DNA of 64,000 bases, taken from positions 1 to 64,000 of the forward strand of contig JBBHKE010002505.1 in the NCBI GenBank assembly GCA_037447655.1, given 5' to 3'. The position numbers and the translations under genes are program-made. Origin of the DNA: Zygnema cylindricum (taxonomy: Eukaryota > Streptophyta > Zygnematophyceae > Zygnematales > Zygnemataceae). Shown piece after piece: positions 42,946-54,600 of this stretch. The number at the start of each line of letters is the position of its first letter. The first letter of the stretch is position 1. The notes under the pieces were generated by a model. That model was not told where the DNA came from and did not search any database. It saw nothing but the letters and a program-made list of their open reading frames with translations.

Positions 42946-43524
42946 TCTGGTGTACCAGCAAAAAAGGGGAAAATTCAGTCATCGCTAGTATAGCATCATA
43001 CTTGCGGGAATACAATGTAAGAGGCGACCCTCTGAGGTATCGACCAAAAAGAGAGAATGCTACACGAAGATCAAATCGATCTTGATAACCAAATGCTAAG
43101 TCACGCATTTCGGTATCATAAAGCGTACGAAAATGAATAAAGACATGGTGTCTTTCATTCCCGAAAAGCAAAATTGCATCTTCTCCATGCCCCCCTCTGA
43201 AGAGGAAGCCATGTCGTCAAAGGAAAAATGCACTTGTGGTTCCAAATTTGGACTAATCGGAAACTGAAATATGAGAGGGTGAGAATAGATTTCTTCCGAG
43301 AATTCTCTTTCGGTTCTATCTAGGTATGACTTAGAGGAAACCGATGATAATGAGGAGACTGTAGTCAATAATGACCAAACTGACGGAGATCTAGGGACCG
43401 CAACCGAAAATGGTGCGTCCGTAGACTCAGAGAAACTGGAAAGATCTAACTGCAGTGGACGGAAAACTGTCCCACTGCGTGTAGTTCCGGATTGATAACG
43501 TAAGTTATTCCAATCCATGGGCAT
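42946..43524 (-). pseudogene. Unrecognised broken minus-strand frame
   Basis: The frame starts MPMDWNNLRYQSGTTRSGTV at 43524, runs to 43096, and overlaps another (43171 downward) with HVFIHFRTLYDTEMRDLAFG and FDLRVAFSLFGRYLRGSPLT, as if one protein were split by a frameshift near 43180. The RYLRGSPLTLYSRKYDAIL segment is vaguely like a gag capsid, which often has GxAxxWYxxL, but this is weak. It runs into the CAGCTG-repeat LTR-like DNA at about 42945. It could be a gag of another element interrupted by that LTR. No function is assigned. Confidence 0.35.
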
Positions 43525-44547
43525 AAACGAAAAGAGAACCCTCGATTACGACTATGAGATCACAAAACGGCCTAATCGAGGTGCATCAAATGGAAGGCCA
43601 AACCACACAAGACAAGTCAACACACGATGTCTCTATCAAGACCCGTTGGTCAGATCTAGGAAAAAGTCGGAATACCAAAACCTCTACCCTGCGAACAATG
43701 GGGCAAGGTCGAAGGGCCAGGTCTATAAAAACAAACAGAGAACTATCCAGGCACCTTTTGGTGCAGATCTACAGCGACACAGGTAGAAAATTGTCTAAAC
43801 AGTGTCACCCACGGCAAGATCTATGAATGAAAATCCAATCCAGATAGTCACAGAGAAACATAAGGCCACTCACGACTAGATAGCATGCAAGGAAAGCAAA
43901 GAATATGCAGATGCTCAAAAAGAAAGGTTCGTAATAGAACCAATCCACACCGATCCCCTACACGAGTCGACACTATATCGTAACGCTTCTGCACCCGAAA
44001 GGCATCGTAATACTTACAAACGCCTTTAATACTCTGGTGAGTAATAAAAGTGAACCGGACTTGGTTGAAACAAGTGAGATTTTGCAGAGTCCTCAAAAAC
44101 CTGATCCGCCTTGGTTCCGAATAATCGTACCCAGGACCACCACTAAACACCAAGGCAATTAGTATCCTGCTAGGGTATGCTTATCAGCCCAATGCCACGC
44201 TATACCCAACTATAAAGCAATGATAATTATATGTTATAATTCGTGCAAATCTAATATATATGAATATATATTTTTACTTTGATAGGTTTTATGAATGATT
44301 AAATTTGGCAAAGGATAAAGGAAGAGAATATCAAATCCACCATAAACCAAACATCACTTAGCTAGCAAAGGAAGTTGCACTAAAGGAAAGAAAGATAAGA
44401 AATATTGAGAAAGTTCAAAATAAAACACGAAGTACGGTAAAATTGGACAAAAAGGTTTCCCAAACCCTAATACCACGCTGCAAAAATCAAAAATCTGCGA
44501 CCAAGGGATGGTAATATGCTGACCTTGGGTTAAGAATTCCAAAAAAT
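43525..44547. other. Non-coding stretch, nothing recognised
   Basis: Overlapping low-complexity polar frames on the plus strand (43517-43826) lack any domain. The right part becomes AT-rich, with ATATAT tracts near 44250. Confidence 0.35.
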
Positions 44548-44640
44548 AAACCCTAAATCTGCCCAAACCCTAAATCTGTGGCCTAAACCCTGAAGTTGCG
44601 GTAAAACCCTAATTCCGCAGATTAACCCTAAAATCAGACC
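44548..44640 (+). repeat. Short telobox-like minisatellite
   Basis: Five AAACCCTAA-type motifs occur within about 90 bases, each followed by TCTGC or TCCGC, forming a ~20 bp degenerate repeat. AAACCCTAA is the plant telomere/telobox motif. Here it is part of a longer unit and not a true telomere array. Confidence 0.6.
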
Positions 44641-45582
44641 CAAAATCAGACCTATATCTGCAGACTAGAAATAGAGTGGCAGCAAGAAAGAAAAAAACAA
44701 AAAAGAAAAACAAAATGTTTTTTTTTTATAAAATATAATTTATATATTTATTTATTTTTATAATAATTCTTCAAAGGCAAAACTGAAAGAAAAAACAATC
44801 ATGGAGAGAAAGTAGAATGAAGCTTGTAGAAAAACAAAGCCTGATCAAAAGGAAAAAATCCAACTCAAAAATAGGTGGAAGAAAATCTAGAAATGAAAAG
44901 ATAGATTTTATTTTGAAAATAATGTTATTTTTATATTTTTTTCCTTTAGATTTATTTTATCACACCAAACTGAGAGGTAAAACTGAAAATGCAAGGTAAA
45001 TAGGCAGGAAAATAGAAAGACAAAACAAGAATAAAAACTGAATATGAAAGGTAATATATATATATATATTTTAATGAAATAAAATATATGTTTTTAATAA
45101 TTTTTTTTAAAAAAAATAGACTTTTAGAAAATGTGATTTTGAAAAGTTTTAGCTTTTGGACAAGAATACTAAGCCAAGAGGTAGCCACTAGGCTCTCTGG
45201 TCTTTACCACCTTCTCTACAAGAGTTATCTCGTTACGACAGCAAAGCAAGAAATATTCCAACCGGAACAAGGGAAAATCCAAATCCGATCAAAAATACAC
45301 TCCTTTCAAGCCAACCGAAATACAAACAAGACACACACACACAACCAAACCGTCAAGCTGCCCGAGGAAGGCACAACAAGGTCCATATGTGCTCCCTCGC
45401 GATCTCCAATCTCACACTTCCACCAAATGACAAACTTTGGAGGGAAACCTTCCGGACGTGGCCTTAGGCCGTGTGGATTAAAAACGAGGGCAGAAAAACA
45501 AGGAGAATAGTCTTACTCTATCTAGCCTCTACAGCTAGCTAGCAAAGAGAAGAAAAACACGGGGGCAATCGGTGAGAGTGAG
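44641..45582. other. AT-rich stretch leading into R1 block 2
   Basis: Poly-A and TATA-rich DNA to about 45115, then sequence resembling the region before R1 copy 1 (a GCTAGCTA motif and a GGGCAATCGGTG motif, compare 38930-38970). No gene. Confidence 0.4.
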
Positions 45583-46423
45583 CAAAAGAGAAGCTCAGCC
45601 GCTAAGAGAAAATTCTTGTCCAAAAGCTAAATTCTCAAAGTCTGAGAATTTGGCTAAGTAAGAGCTACGCTAGGCCTAAGCAAAATTAGCATACGTCTAG
45701 TCTACTTTACATGCATGAAACTACTTAAGATGTTGGCCAATAGGCAGCCAACATCGTCTGCCGTACGCCTGACAAAATCCACTGTCCAAGGGTAAAAACC
45801 CTCCCTAACTACAAGTATGCGCGAACCTACATGGGTCCGGGACTTAAAAGAATATAAGGTATCGAAGCGTCACCGATACTACCGGAAATCGCGATTCGGC
45901 GCCAAACGATACCGCGCGTCGATACTCTCAAAATTGCGCGCATACGCACGAAAAAATACATGTCGCACGAAATGAAACATATCGCCCGGAATATTCCCGG
46001 AAATCACGCCGCGTCGATACTCCAAAATCGTGTACCTTGAAACGAAACAAACAAAACGTGCGCACGAAATTAGTATGTATTTAATTGTACGTGAACGCAA
46101 ATCGCGTTCACATCATAAACAAATGAATTGACGAAAACTCGCACGTGCGAACGTAAAAGTCAAACGTGCGTGCATAAAATCGCGCGTGCATGCATAAAAT
46201 CGCGCGTGCTTGCGAAATACCGTACGTGCCCGCAGAATACCGCATATGCGTGAAAAATTCCGCGCGTGCGTGAGAAATATTGCGCGCGCGTGAGAAATAC
46301 CGCGCGTGCGCGTGCATTCAAATATCGCGCGTGCATGCATTTTATTGTGCGCACGCGCCGAATATCGCGCGTGCCGGCAGGATATCGTGCGCGCGAGCAA
46401 TCGACACGATGAGGCATGATAAG
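45583..46423. repeat. Repeat block R1, copy 2
   Basis: From CAAAAGAGAAGCTC to GGCATGATA. Has the same landmarks as copy 1 but no hAT insert (CCTACATGGGTCCGGG is continuous at 45826-45841). The minisatellite is at 46147-46395. It is followed directly by the GATCGA satellite. Confidence 0.85.
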
Positions 46424-47347
46424 GGATCGTGAGTGGCGATCAATCTATTGAGTATCGTCGGCAGCGATCCATCGAACGAGGATTTTCGGGAGCGACGACG
46501 ATCGATCAATAGAGCATCGTCGGCGATTGTAGCGATTGAACCCTCGAGGATCGTCAGCGAAGATCGATCGATTGAGGATCGTTGGCAACAGTGGCGATCG
46601 AGGATCGAAGGCGGCGATCTATCAATCGAGATTCGTCAACAACGACCAATTAATCGAGGATCATCATAAGCGATCGATCGATCGAGGATCGTCGGCGACG
46701 ATTGATCGAACGAGGATCGCTGGCGGCGATCGATCCATCGAGGATCGTCGACGGCGACCGATCGAACGAGGATCCTTAGCTGCGATCGATCCATCGAAGA
46801 TTGTCAGCAGCGATCGATCGACGGAGGATCATCGGCAACGATCGCCCGACTGAGGATCGTCGGTGTTTGATCGATTGAAGGTTGTTGACGACGATCACTC
46901 GATTGAGGATCGTCCCCGGCGAGAGATCGGTTGAGGATTGACGACAGAAAGCGATCGATCGAAGATCATCGGCAAGAAGCGATCTATAGAGGATTGTCAG
47001 CGGCGAGCTACCGATTGAGGATCGTCAGCATCGATTGATCGACCGAGGATCATCGATGTCGAGTGATCGTTAGAGGATCGTTGGCAGCCTTCGATCAATG
47101 GCGGCGATTGATTGATCCAAGATCGATGGCAACGATCGATTGATCGAGGATCTTCAGCAGCTAGCGATGAATCGATGGCGGCGATGGAATCGATCGAGGA
47201 TCGTCGGCGATGAGCGATTAGTCGAGGATTGTCGGCGGCGAGCTATTAATCGAGGATCATCTGCAGCGATCGATCGATCGAGGATTGTTTACGGTCTTTG
47301 ATCAATAGCCGCGATCGATCAATCGAGGATCGAAGGCGTTGATCGAT
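46424..47347. repeat. GATCGA satellite, array 1
   Basis: About 920 bases of the 28 bp family, with GATCGATCGA followed by GGATCGTCGGC. Ends where CAAAAGAGAAG starts the next R1 block. An almost identical array lies at 49010-49933. Confidence 0.92.
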
Positions 47348-47597
47348 CAAAAGAGAAGCTCAACCGCTAAGAGCAAATTCTTGTCCAAAAGCTAAATTCT
47401 CAAAGTCTGAGAATTAGGCTAAGTAAGAGCTACGCTAGGCCTAAGCAAAATTAGCCTACGTCTAGTCTACTTTACATGCATGAAACTACTTAAGATGTTG
47501 GCTAATAGGCGGCCAAGATCGTCTGTCGTACGCTTGACAAAATACACTGTTCGAGGGTAAAAACCCTCCCTAACTACATGTATGCGCGAACCTACAT

Positions 47598-48410
47598 CAG
47601 AGGTCGCAAACAGTCAACCGAAACCGTGTCCAACCGTTAACCGACCGCCCGCGCCGGATCCGGAACGGATTCGGTTGCCAAATTTTGGGGGTCGGGCGGT
47701 TACGGTCGGTTGATTCACAAGGAAAAAAAAACGGTCGGTTACGGTCGGTCAACCAAAAAACCAAAAAAAACGAAATTGTTTTACTGTCCACATAATCCAA
47801 CATTCTTGTACTTTGTACTTTTTGGCATTGTGGAAGTACGTGACATCATGATTAGCGTCGCAAATCTGACACAGTACCGTAGTAAGCTATTTATTTCGCA
47901 AATCAAAGGGAACGCGACAAAGCGTCGCAAATCTGACACGGTAATAGACTATTCATTTCAAAAATCTTAGGGGACGCGACAAAGCGTCGCAAATCTGACA
48001 CGGTAGTACAATATTCATTTCGCAAATCTTAGGAAACGCGACAAAGCGTCGCAAATTTGACACGGTAATACAATATTCATTTTGCAAATCTTAGGCAACG
48101 CGACAAAGCGTCGCAAATCTGATATAGTACTACACTATTCATTTCGCAAATCTTAGGGAACGCGACAAATCGTAATTATTGGCTTATTCCGTCGTACATT
48201 GATTAATTTTGTACTTTTTCGATAACGGGCGGGCAAGGTTATTCGCGAAAAATCAAGATTCGGTTAATTTTTTTTTTCATAAACGACGGTCGGTTAACGA
48301 TTAACAATTTTGGAGGGTGACAAAACCCGGTCGGGCGTCGGTTACTCAGATTTTGAAAAAATAAAACGGTCGGTTTCGGGGATGATTTTTTTTTACTTTT
48401 GCGACCTCTG
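47598..48410. mobile_element. Non-autonomous hAT-type element
   Basis: An 813 bp element starts CAGAGGTCGCAAA and ends TTTTGCGACCTCTG, imperfectly reciprocal inverted termini with a CAGAG end typical of hAT. It is flanked by ACCTACAT (47590-47597) and ACCTTCAT (48411-48418), an 8 bp duplication with one change, as expected for hAT. Subterminal GGTCGGTTACGGTCGGT motifs recur at both ends. The centre is a five-unit tandem repeat. No transposase is present. The empty site is visible in R1 copy 2. Confidence 0.88.
47854..48168. repeat. Five ~63 bp tandem repeats inside the hAT element
   Basis: Each unit runs AGCGTCGCAAATCTGACAC..., then TATTCATTTCGCAAATCTTAG and ACGCGACAA. GCGAC and GTCGC form a small inverted pair at each unit junction. 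The same array occurs in the second element copy at 50440-50754. Confidence 0.9.
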
Positions 48411-49009
48411 ACCTTCATGGGTTCGGGACTTAAAAGAATAAAAGGTATCGAAGCATCATTGATACTACCAGAAATCGCGATTCGGTGCCCAACGATACCG
48501 CGCGTCGATACTCCCAAAATTGCGCGCATATGCACGAAAAATTACATGTCGCACGAAATGAAACATATCGCCCGGAATATTCCCGGAAATCACGCCGCGT
48601 CGATACTCCAAAATCGTGTACCTTGAAACGAAACAAACAAAACGTGCGCACGAAATTAGTATGTATTTAATTGTACGTGAACGCAAATCGCGTTCACATC
48701 ATAAACAAATGAATTGACGAAAACTCGCACGTGCGAACGTAAAAGTCAAACGTGCGTGCATAAAATCGCGCGTGCATGCATAAAATCGCGCGTGCTTGCG
48801 AAATACCGTACGTGCCCGCAGAATACCGCATATGCGTGAAAAATTCCGCGCGTGCGTGAGAAATATTGCGCGCGCGTGAGAAATACCGCGCGTGCGCGTG
48901 CATTCAAATATCGCGCGTGCATGCATTTTATTGTGCGCACGCGCCGAATATCGCGCGTGCCGGCAGGATATCGTGCGCGCGAGCAATCGACACGATGAGG
49001 CATGATAAG

Positions 49010-49933
49010 GGATCGTGAGTGGCGATCAATCTATTGAGTATCGTCGGCAGCGATCCATCGAACGAGGATTTTCGGGAGCGACGACGATCGATCAATAGAG
49101 CATCGTCGGCGATTGTAGCGATTGAACCCTCGAGGATCGTCAGCGAAGATCGATCGATTGAGGATCGTTGGCAACAGTGGCGATCGAGGATCGAAGGCGG
49201 CGATCTATCAATCGAGATTCGTCAACAACGACCAATTAATCGAGGATCATCATAAGCGATCGATCGATCGAGGATCGTCGGCGACGATTGATCGAACGAG
49301 GATCGCTGGCGGCGATCGATCCATCGAGGATCGTCGACGGCGACCGATCGAACGAGGATCCTTAGCTGCGATCGATCCATCGAAGATTGTCAGCAGCGAT
49401 CGATCGACGGAGGATCATCGGCAACGATCGCCCGACTGAGGATCGTCGGTGTTTGATCGATTGAAGGTTGTTGACGACGATCACTCGATTGAGGATCGTC
49501 CCCGGCGAGAGATCGGTTGAGGATTGACGACAGAAAGCGATCGATCGAAGATCATCGGCAAGAAGCGATCTATAGAGGATTGTCAGCGGCGAGCTACCGA
49601 TTGAGGATCGTCAGCATCGATTGATCGACCGAGGATCATCGATGTCGAGTGATCGTTAGAGGATCGTTGGCAGCCTTCGATCAATGGCGGCGATTGATTG
49701 ATCCAAGATCGATGGCAACGATCGATTGATCGAGGATCTTCAGCAGCTAGCGATGAATCGATGGCGGCGATGGAATCGATCGAGGATCGTCGGCGATGAG
49801 CGATTAGTCGAGGATTGTCGGCGGCGAGCTATTAATCGAGGATCATCTGCAGCGATCGATCGATCGAGGATTGTTTACGGTCTTTGATCAATAGCCGCGA
49901 TCGATCAATCGAGGATCGAAGGCGTTGATCGAT
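49010..49933. repeat. GATCGA satellite, array 2
   Basis: Copy of array 1 (46424-47347) within the 2419 bp duplication. No difference was seen by eye. Confidence 0.92.
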
Positions 49934-51600
49934 CAAAAGAGAAGCTCAACCGCTAAGAGCAAATTCTTGTCCAAAAGCTAAATTCTCAAAGTCTGAGAAT
50001 TAGGCTAAGTAAGAGCTACGCTAGGCCTAAGCAAAATTAGCCTACGTCTAGTCTACTTTACATGCATGAAACTACTTAAGATGTTGGCTAATAGGCGGCC
50101 AAGATCGTCTGTCGTACGCTTGACAAAATACACTGTTCGAGGGTAAAAACCCTCCCTAACTACATGTATGCGCGAACCTACATCAGAGGTCGCAAACAGT
50201 CAACTGAAACCGTGTCCAACCGTTAACGGACCGCCCGCGCCGGATCCGGAACGGATTCGGTTGCCAAATTTTGGGGGTCGGGCGGTTACGGTCGGTTGAT
50301 TCACAAGGAAAAAAAAACGGTCGGTTACGGTCGGTCAACCAAAAAACCAAAAAAAACGAAATTGTTTTACTGTCCACATAATCCAACATTCTTGTACTTT
50401 GTACTTTTTGGCATTGTGGAAGTACGTGACATCATGATTAGCGTCGCAAATCTGACACAGTACCGTAGTAAGCTATTTATTTCGCAAATCAAAGGGAACG
50501 CGACAAAGCGTCGCAAATCTGACACGGTAATAGACTATTCATTTCAAAAATCTTAGGGGACGCGACAAAGCGTCGCAAATCTGACACGGTAGTACAATAT
50601 TCATTTCGCAAATCTTAGGAAACGCGACAAAGCGTCGCAAATTTGACACGGTAATACAATATTCATTTTGCAAATCTTAGGCAACGCGACAAAGCGTCGC
50701 AAATCTGATATAGTACTACACTATTCATTTCGCAAATCTTAGGGAACGCGACAAATCGTAATTATTGGCTTATTCCGTCGTACATTGATTAATTTTGTAC
50801 TTTTTCGATAACGGGCGGGCAAGGTTATTCGCGAAAAATCAAGATTCGGTTAATTTTTTTTTTCATAAACGACGGTCGGTTAACGATTAACAATTTTGGA
50901 GGGTGACAAAACCCGGTCGGGCGTCGGTTACTCAGATTTTGAAAAAATAAAACGGTCGGTTCGTCCGAGGGTAAAAACCCTCCCAACCTACATGTATGCG
51001 CGAACCTACATGGGTTCGGGACTTAAAAGAATAAAAGGTATCGAAGCGTCTCCGATACTACCGGAAATCGCGATTCGGCGCCAAACGATACCGCGCGTCG
51101 ATACTCCCAAAATTGCGTGCATACGCACGAAACAAAACATGTCGCACGAAATTAAACATATTGGCCGGAATATTCCCGGAAATTGCGCCGCGTCGATACT
51201 CCAAAATCGTGTACCTTGAAACGAAACAAACAAAACGTGCGCACGGAATTAGTATGTATTTAATTGTACGTGAACGCAAATCGCGTTTACATCATAAACA
51301 AATGAATTGACGAAAACTCGCACGTGCGAACGCAAAATCAAACGTGCGTGCATCAAATCGCGCGTCCATGCATAAAATCGTGCGTGCGTGCGAAATACCG
51401 TGCGTGCGTGCAGAATACCGCACATGCGTGCAAAATACCGCGCGTGCATGAGAAATATTGCGCGCGCGTGAGAAATACCGCGCGTGCGCGTGCATTCAAA
51501 TATAGTGCGTGCGTGCATTATATTGTGCGCACGCGCCGAATATCGTGCGTGCCTGCATGATATCGTGCGCGCGAGCAATCGACACGATGCGGCATGATAC
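49934..51600. repeat. Repeat block R1, copy 4
   Basis: From CAAAAGAGAAGCTC to GGCATGATAC, interrupted by the truncated hAT copy (50184-50961). After the junction the R1 hairpin segment is repeated (CGAGGGTAAAAACCCTC near 50966 as well as near 50139). The right part (51000 onward) is more diverged from copies 2 and 3 than those are from each other. Minisatellite at 51319-51560. Confidence 0.82.
50184..50961. mobile_element. Truncated copy of the hAT element
   Basis: Same as 47598-48375 but missing the last 35 bases, including the right inverted terminus. It is therefore a passenger of the segmental duplication and not an independent insertion. Confidence 0.88.
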
Positions 51601-54600
51601 AGGATCGTCAGTGGCGATCGATCTATTGAGTATCGTCGGTAGTGATTGATTGAACGACGATTTTCGGCAGCAACGACGATCGATCAATAGAGCATCGTCG
51701 GCGACTGTAGCGATTAAACCCTCGAGGATCGTCGGCGGCGATCGATCGATTGAGGATCGTTGGCAACAGCGGCGATCGAGGATCGAAGGCGGCGATCAAT
51801 CGATCGAGAATCGTCAGCAGCGACCAATTGATCGATGATCGTTATCAACGATTGATTGATCAAGGATCGTTGGCGGCAACCGATCAAACTCGGATTGTTG
51901 GCGGCGATCGATCCATCAAGATCGTCATCAGCGATCGATCGATCGAGGATCGTCGGCGGCGACCGATCGAACGAGGATCGTTGGTTGCGATCGATCCATC
52001 GAAGATCGTCAGCGGCGATCGATCGATGGAGGATCGTCGGCAACGATCGCTCGACCGAGGATCGTCAGCGTTTGATCGATCGAAGGTTGTCGACGGCGAT
52101 CTCTCGATCGAGGATCGTCGGCGGCGAGCGATCGATCGAGGATTGACGACAGAAAGCGATCGATCGAGGATCGTCGGCAAGAAGCGATCTATAGAGGATC
52201 GTCAGCGGCGAGCGACCGATTGGGGATCGTTGGCGGCGATCAATCGACCGAGGATCATCGATGTCGAGTGATCGATAAAGGATCTTTAGCAGCATTCGAT
52301 CAATGGCGGCGACTGATTGATCGAAGATCGATGGCAACGATCGATTGATCGAGGATCTTCGCCAGCTAGCGATGAATCGATGGCGGCGATGGAATCGATC
52401 GAGGATCGTCGGCGATGAGGGATTAGTCGAGGATTGTTGGCGGCGAGCGATTGATCGAGGATCATCGGTATCGATCGATCGATCGAGGATTGTTTACGGT
52501 CTTTGATCAATAGCCACGATCCATCGATCGAGGATCGAAGGCGATGATCGATCAATTTAGGATCTTCAGCAACGAACATTCGATCGAGGATCTAGGGCGG
52601 CAATTGAACGATAGAGGATTGTCGACTATGATGGATAGATCGAGGATCTTCCGCAGCGATCGATGGATTGAGGATCGTCGACAGCTATCGATTGATCGAG
52701 GTTCTTCGGGAGCGATCAATCGATCGAAGATTGTTGACGGCGATTAATCTATAGAGGATCATCAGCGGCCATCGATCGATAAAGGATCATGAACGGCGAT
52801 CGATCAATAGAGGATCATCAACGGCGATCGATTGTTCGAGTTGATCGAGGATCGTCGGCGGCGATCTATCGAACAGGGATCGTCAACAGCGATCGATTGA
52901 TCGAGGGTCGTCGAAGACGCGAGATCGATCGAAGGTCGTCGGCGATGACCGATCGATCAACGGTCGTCGGCAACGAGCGATCAATCGAGGATAGTCAGCG
53001 GCGATGGATTGATCGAGGATCGTTGACGACGATCAATCGACCGATGATCATCTGCAGTGATCGATCAATTTATGATCGTCGACGATGATCGATCGATTGA
53101 GGATCTTTCGCAAAATCGACCAATGGAGGATCGTCGACGGTGATCAATTGATCGAGGTTCGACGGCGACGAGTGATCGACCGAGGATCGTCGGTCATCTA
53201 ATAATTGTCGGCTGCAATCGATCGATCGAGGATCGTCGGAGGCGAGCGATTGGTCAAGGATCGTTGGCGGCGTGCGATCATTCGAGGATCATAAGCGGCG
53301 ATCAATCGATCGAGGATTGTTGGCAAAAATCGATCAATCGAGGATCATATGCAGCGATCAATCGATCGAAGATCATTGGCGACAATCGATAGATGGAGAA
53401 TCATCGCCGACCATCGATCGATGTTGGATTGTTAGCAACAATCGCTCGATCAGGGATCGACGGCGATCGCTTAATCGAGGATCGGCAACGAGCGATCGAT
53501 CGAGGATTGACAACGGCGAGCGATCGATCGAGGATTGACAACGGCGAGCGATCGATCGAGCATCGTCACCCACAAGCGATGTATAAAGGATCGTCGGCAG
53601 CGAGTGATCGATAGAGGATCGTCAGTGGCGATCGATTGATCGAGGATCGTCGATGGCGAGCGATCCATCGAAGATAAGCGGCGGCTTTTGATCGATGGCG
53701 GCGATCAATCCATCGAGGATCGACGTCGACAATCGATCGATCGAGGATCTTCAGCAACGAACCATCAATCAATGGCGGCGATCTATCGATCGAGGGTCGT
53801 CGGCACCGATTGATCGATCGAGGATCGTCGGCGACGAGCAATTTATCGAGGATTGACGACGGTGAGTGATCGATTGAGGATCGTCGGCGGTGAGCTGTCT
53901 TTCGAGGATTATCTGCGCCGATCGATCGATCGAGGATTGTTTTTGGCAATCTATCGCCCGAGGATCGTTGGCGACGATCGATTAGTAGACGATGGTCGGG
54001 GACAATTGATTGTTCAAGGATCATATGCGGCGATCAATCGATCGTGGATCGATGGTGGCGATCGATCGATCGAGGATCGTTGGCGACGATCGATCTATCG
54101 AGGATCGTCGCGGCGATCGATCGATCGAGGATCGTCAGTAGCAATCGATTGATCTAGGATTGTCGGCTACGAACGATCGAACGAGGATCGTCGGCAGCGA
54201 TCGATTGATCGAGTATCGTTGGTGGCGATCGATCGATCGAGGATCGTCGGCAAAAAATGATCGATGGAGGATCGTCGACGGTGATCGTTCGATGGAGGAT
54301 CGTCGGCGGCAATCAATTGTTCGAGGATCGTCGGTGGAGATCGATCAATCGAGGAACGTCGAGGGCGATCGATCAATTGAGGATCGTCAACGCGGATCGA
54401 TCAATCGAGGATGGTCAGCGGCGATGGATCTATTGAGTATCGTCGGGAGCGATCTATCGATCAGAGATTTTCAGCAGCGGCGACGATCGATCAATAGAGC
54501 ATCGTCGGCGGCTGCAGCGATTGATCCCTCGAGGATCGTCAGCGGTGATCGATCAATCAAGGATCGTCGGCAGCAACGGCGATCGAGGATCGTTGGCGCC

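Larger units (their letters stand above)
45957..48375. repeat. 2419 bp near-identical duplication, left copy
   Basis: Begins TACATGTCGCACG and ends GGTCGGTT. Repeated at 48543-50961 with a constant offset of 2586. I found two differences, C47619/T50205 and C47642/G50228. Both copies include an R1 end, a satellite array, an R1 start and most of the hAT element. The 167 bases between the copies (48376-48542) match, with changes, the DNA just left of this copy. Confidence 0.93.
47348..49009. repeat. Repeat block R1, copy 3, carrying the hAT element
   Basis: From CAAAAGAGAAGCTC through the hairpin-bearing segment to 47597, then the hAT insert, then GGGTTCGGGACTTAAAAG and the minisatellite, ending GGCATGATA before array 2. 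Confidence 0.85.
48543..50961. repeat. 2419 bp near-identical duplication, right copy
   Basis: Copy of 45957-48375. At 50962 the match stops inside the hAT element and R1 sequence (TCCGAGGGTAAAAACCC) begins, a recombination junction. Confidence 0.93.

Noticed and set aside
43517-43826. Overlapping basic frames on the plus strand
   Set aside because: Two frames of similar polar composition overlap, with no domain or homologue recognised. Composition alone explains them.
44548-44640. True telomere array
   Set aside because: Motifs are spaced about 20 bases apart within a longer unit and are few in number.
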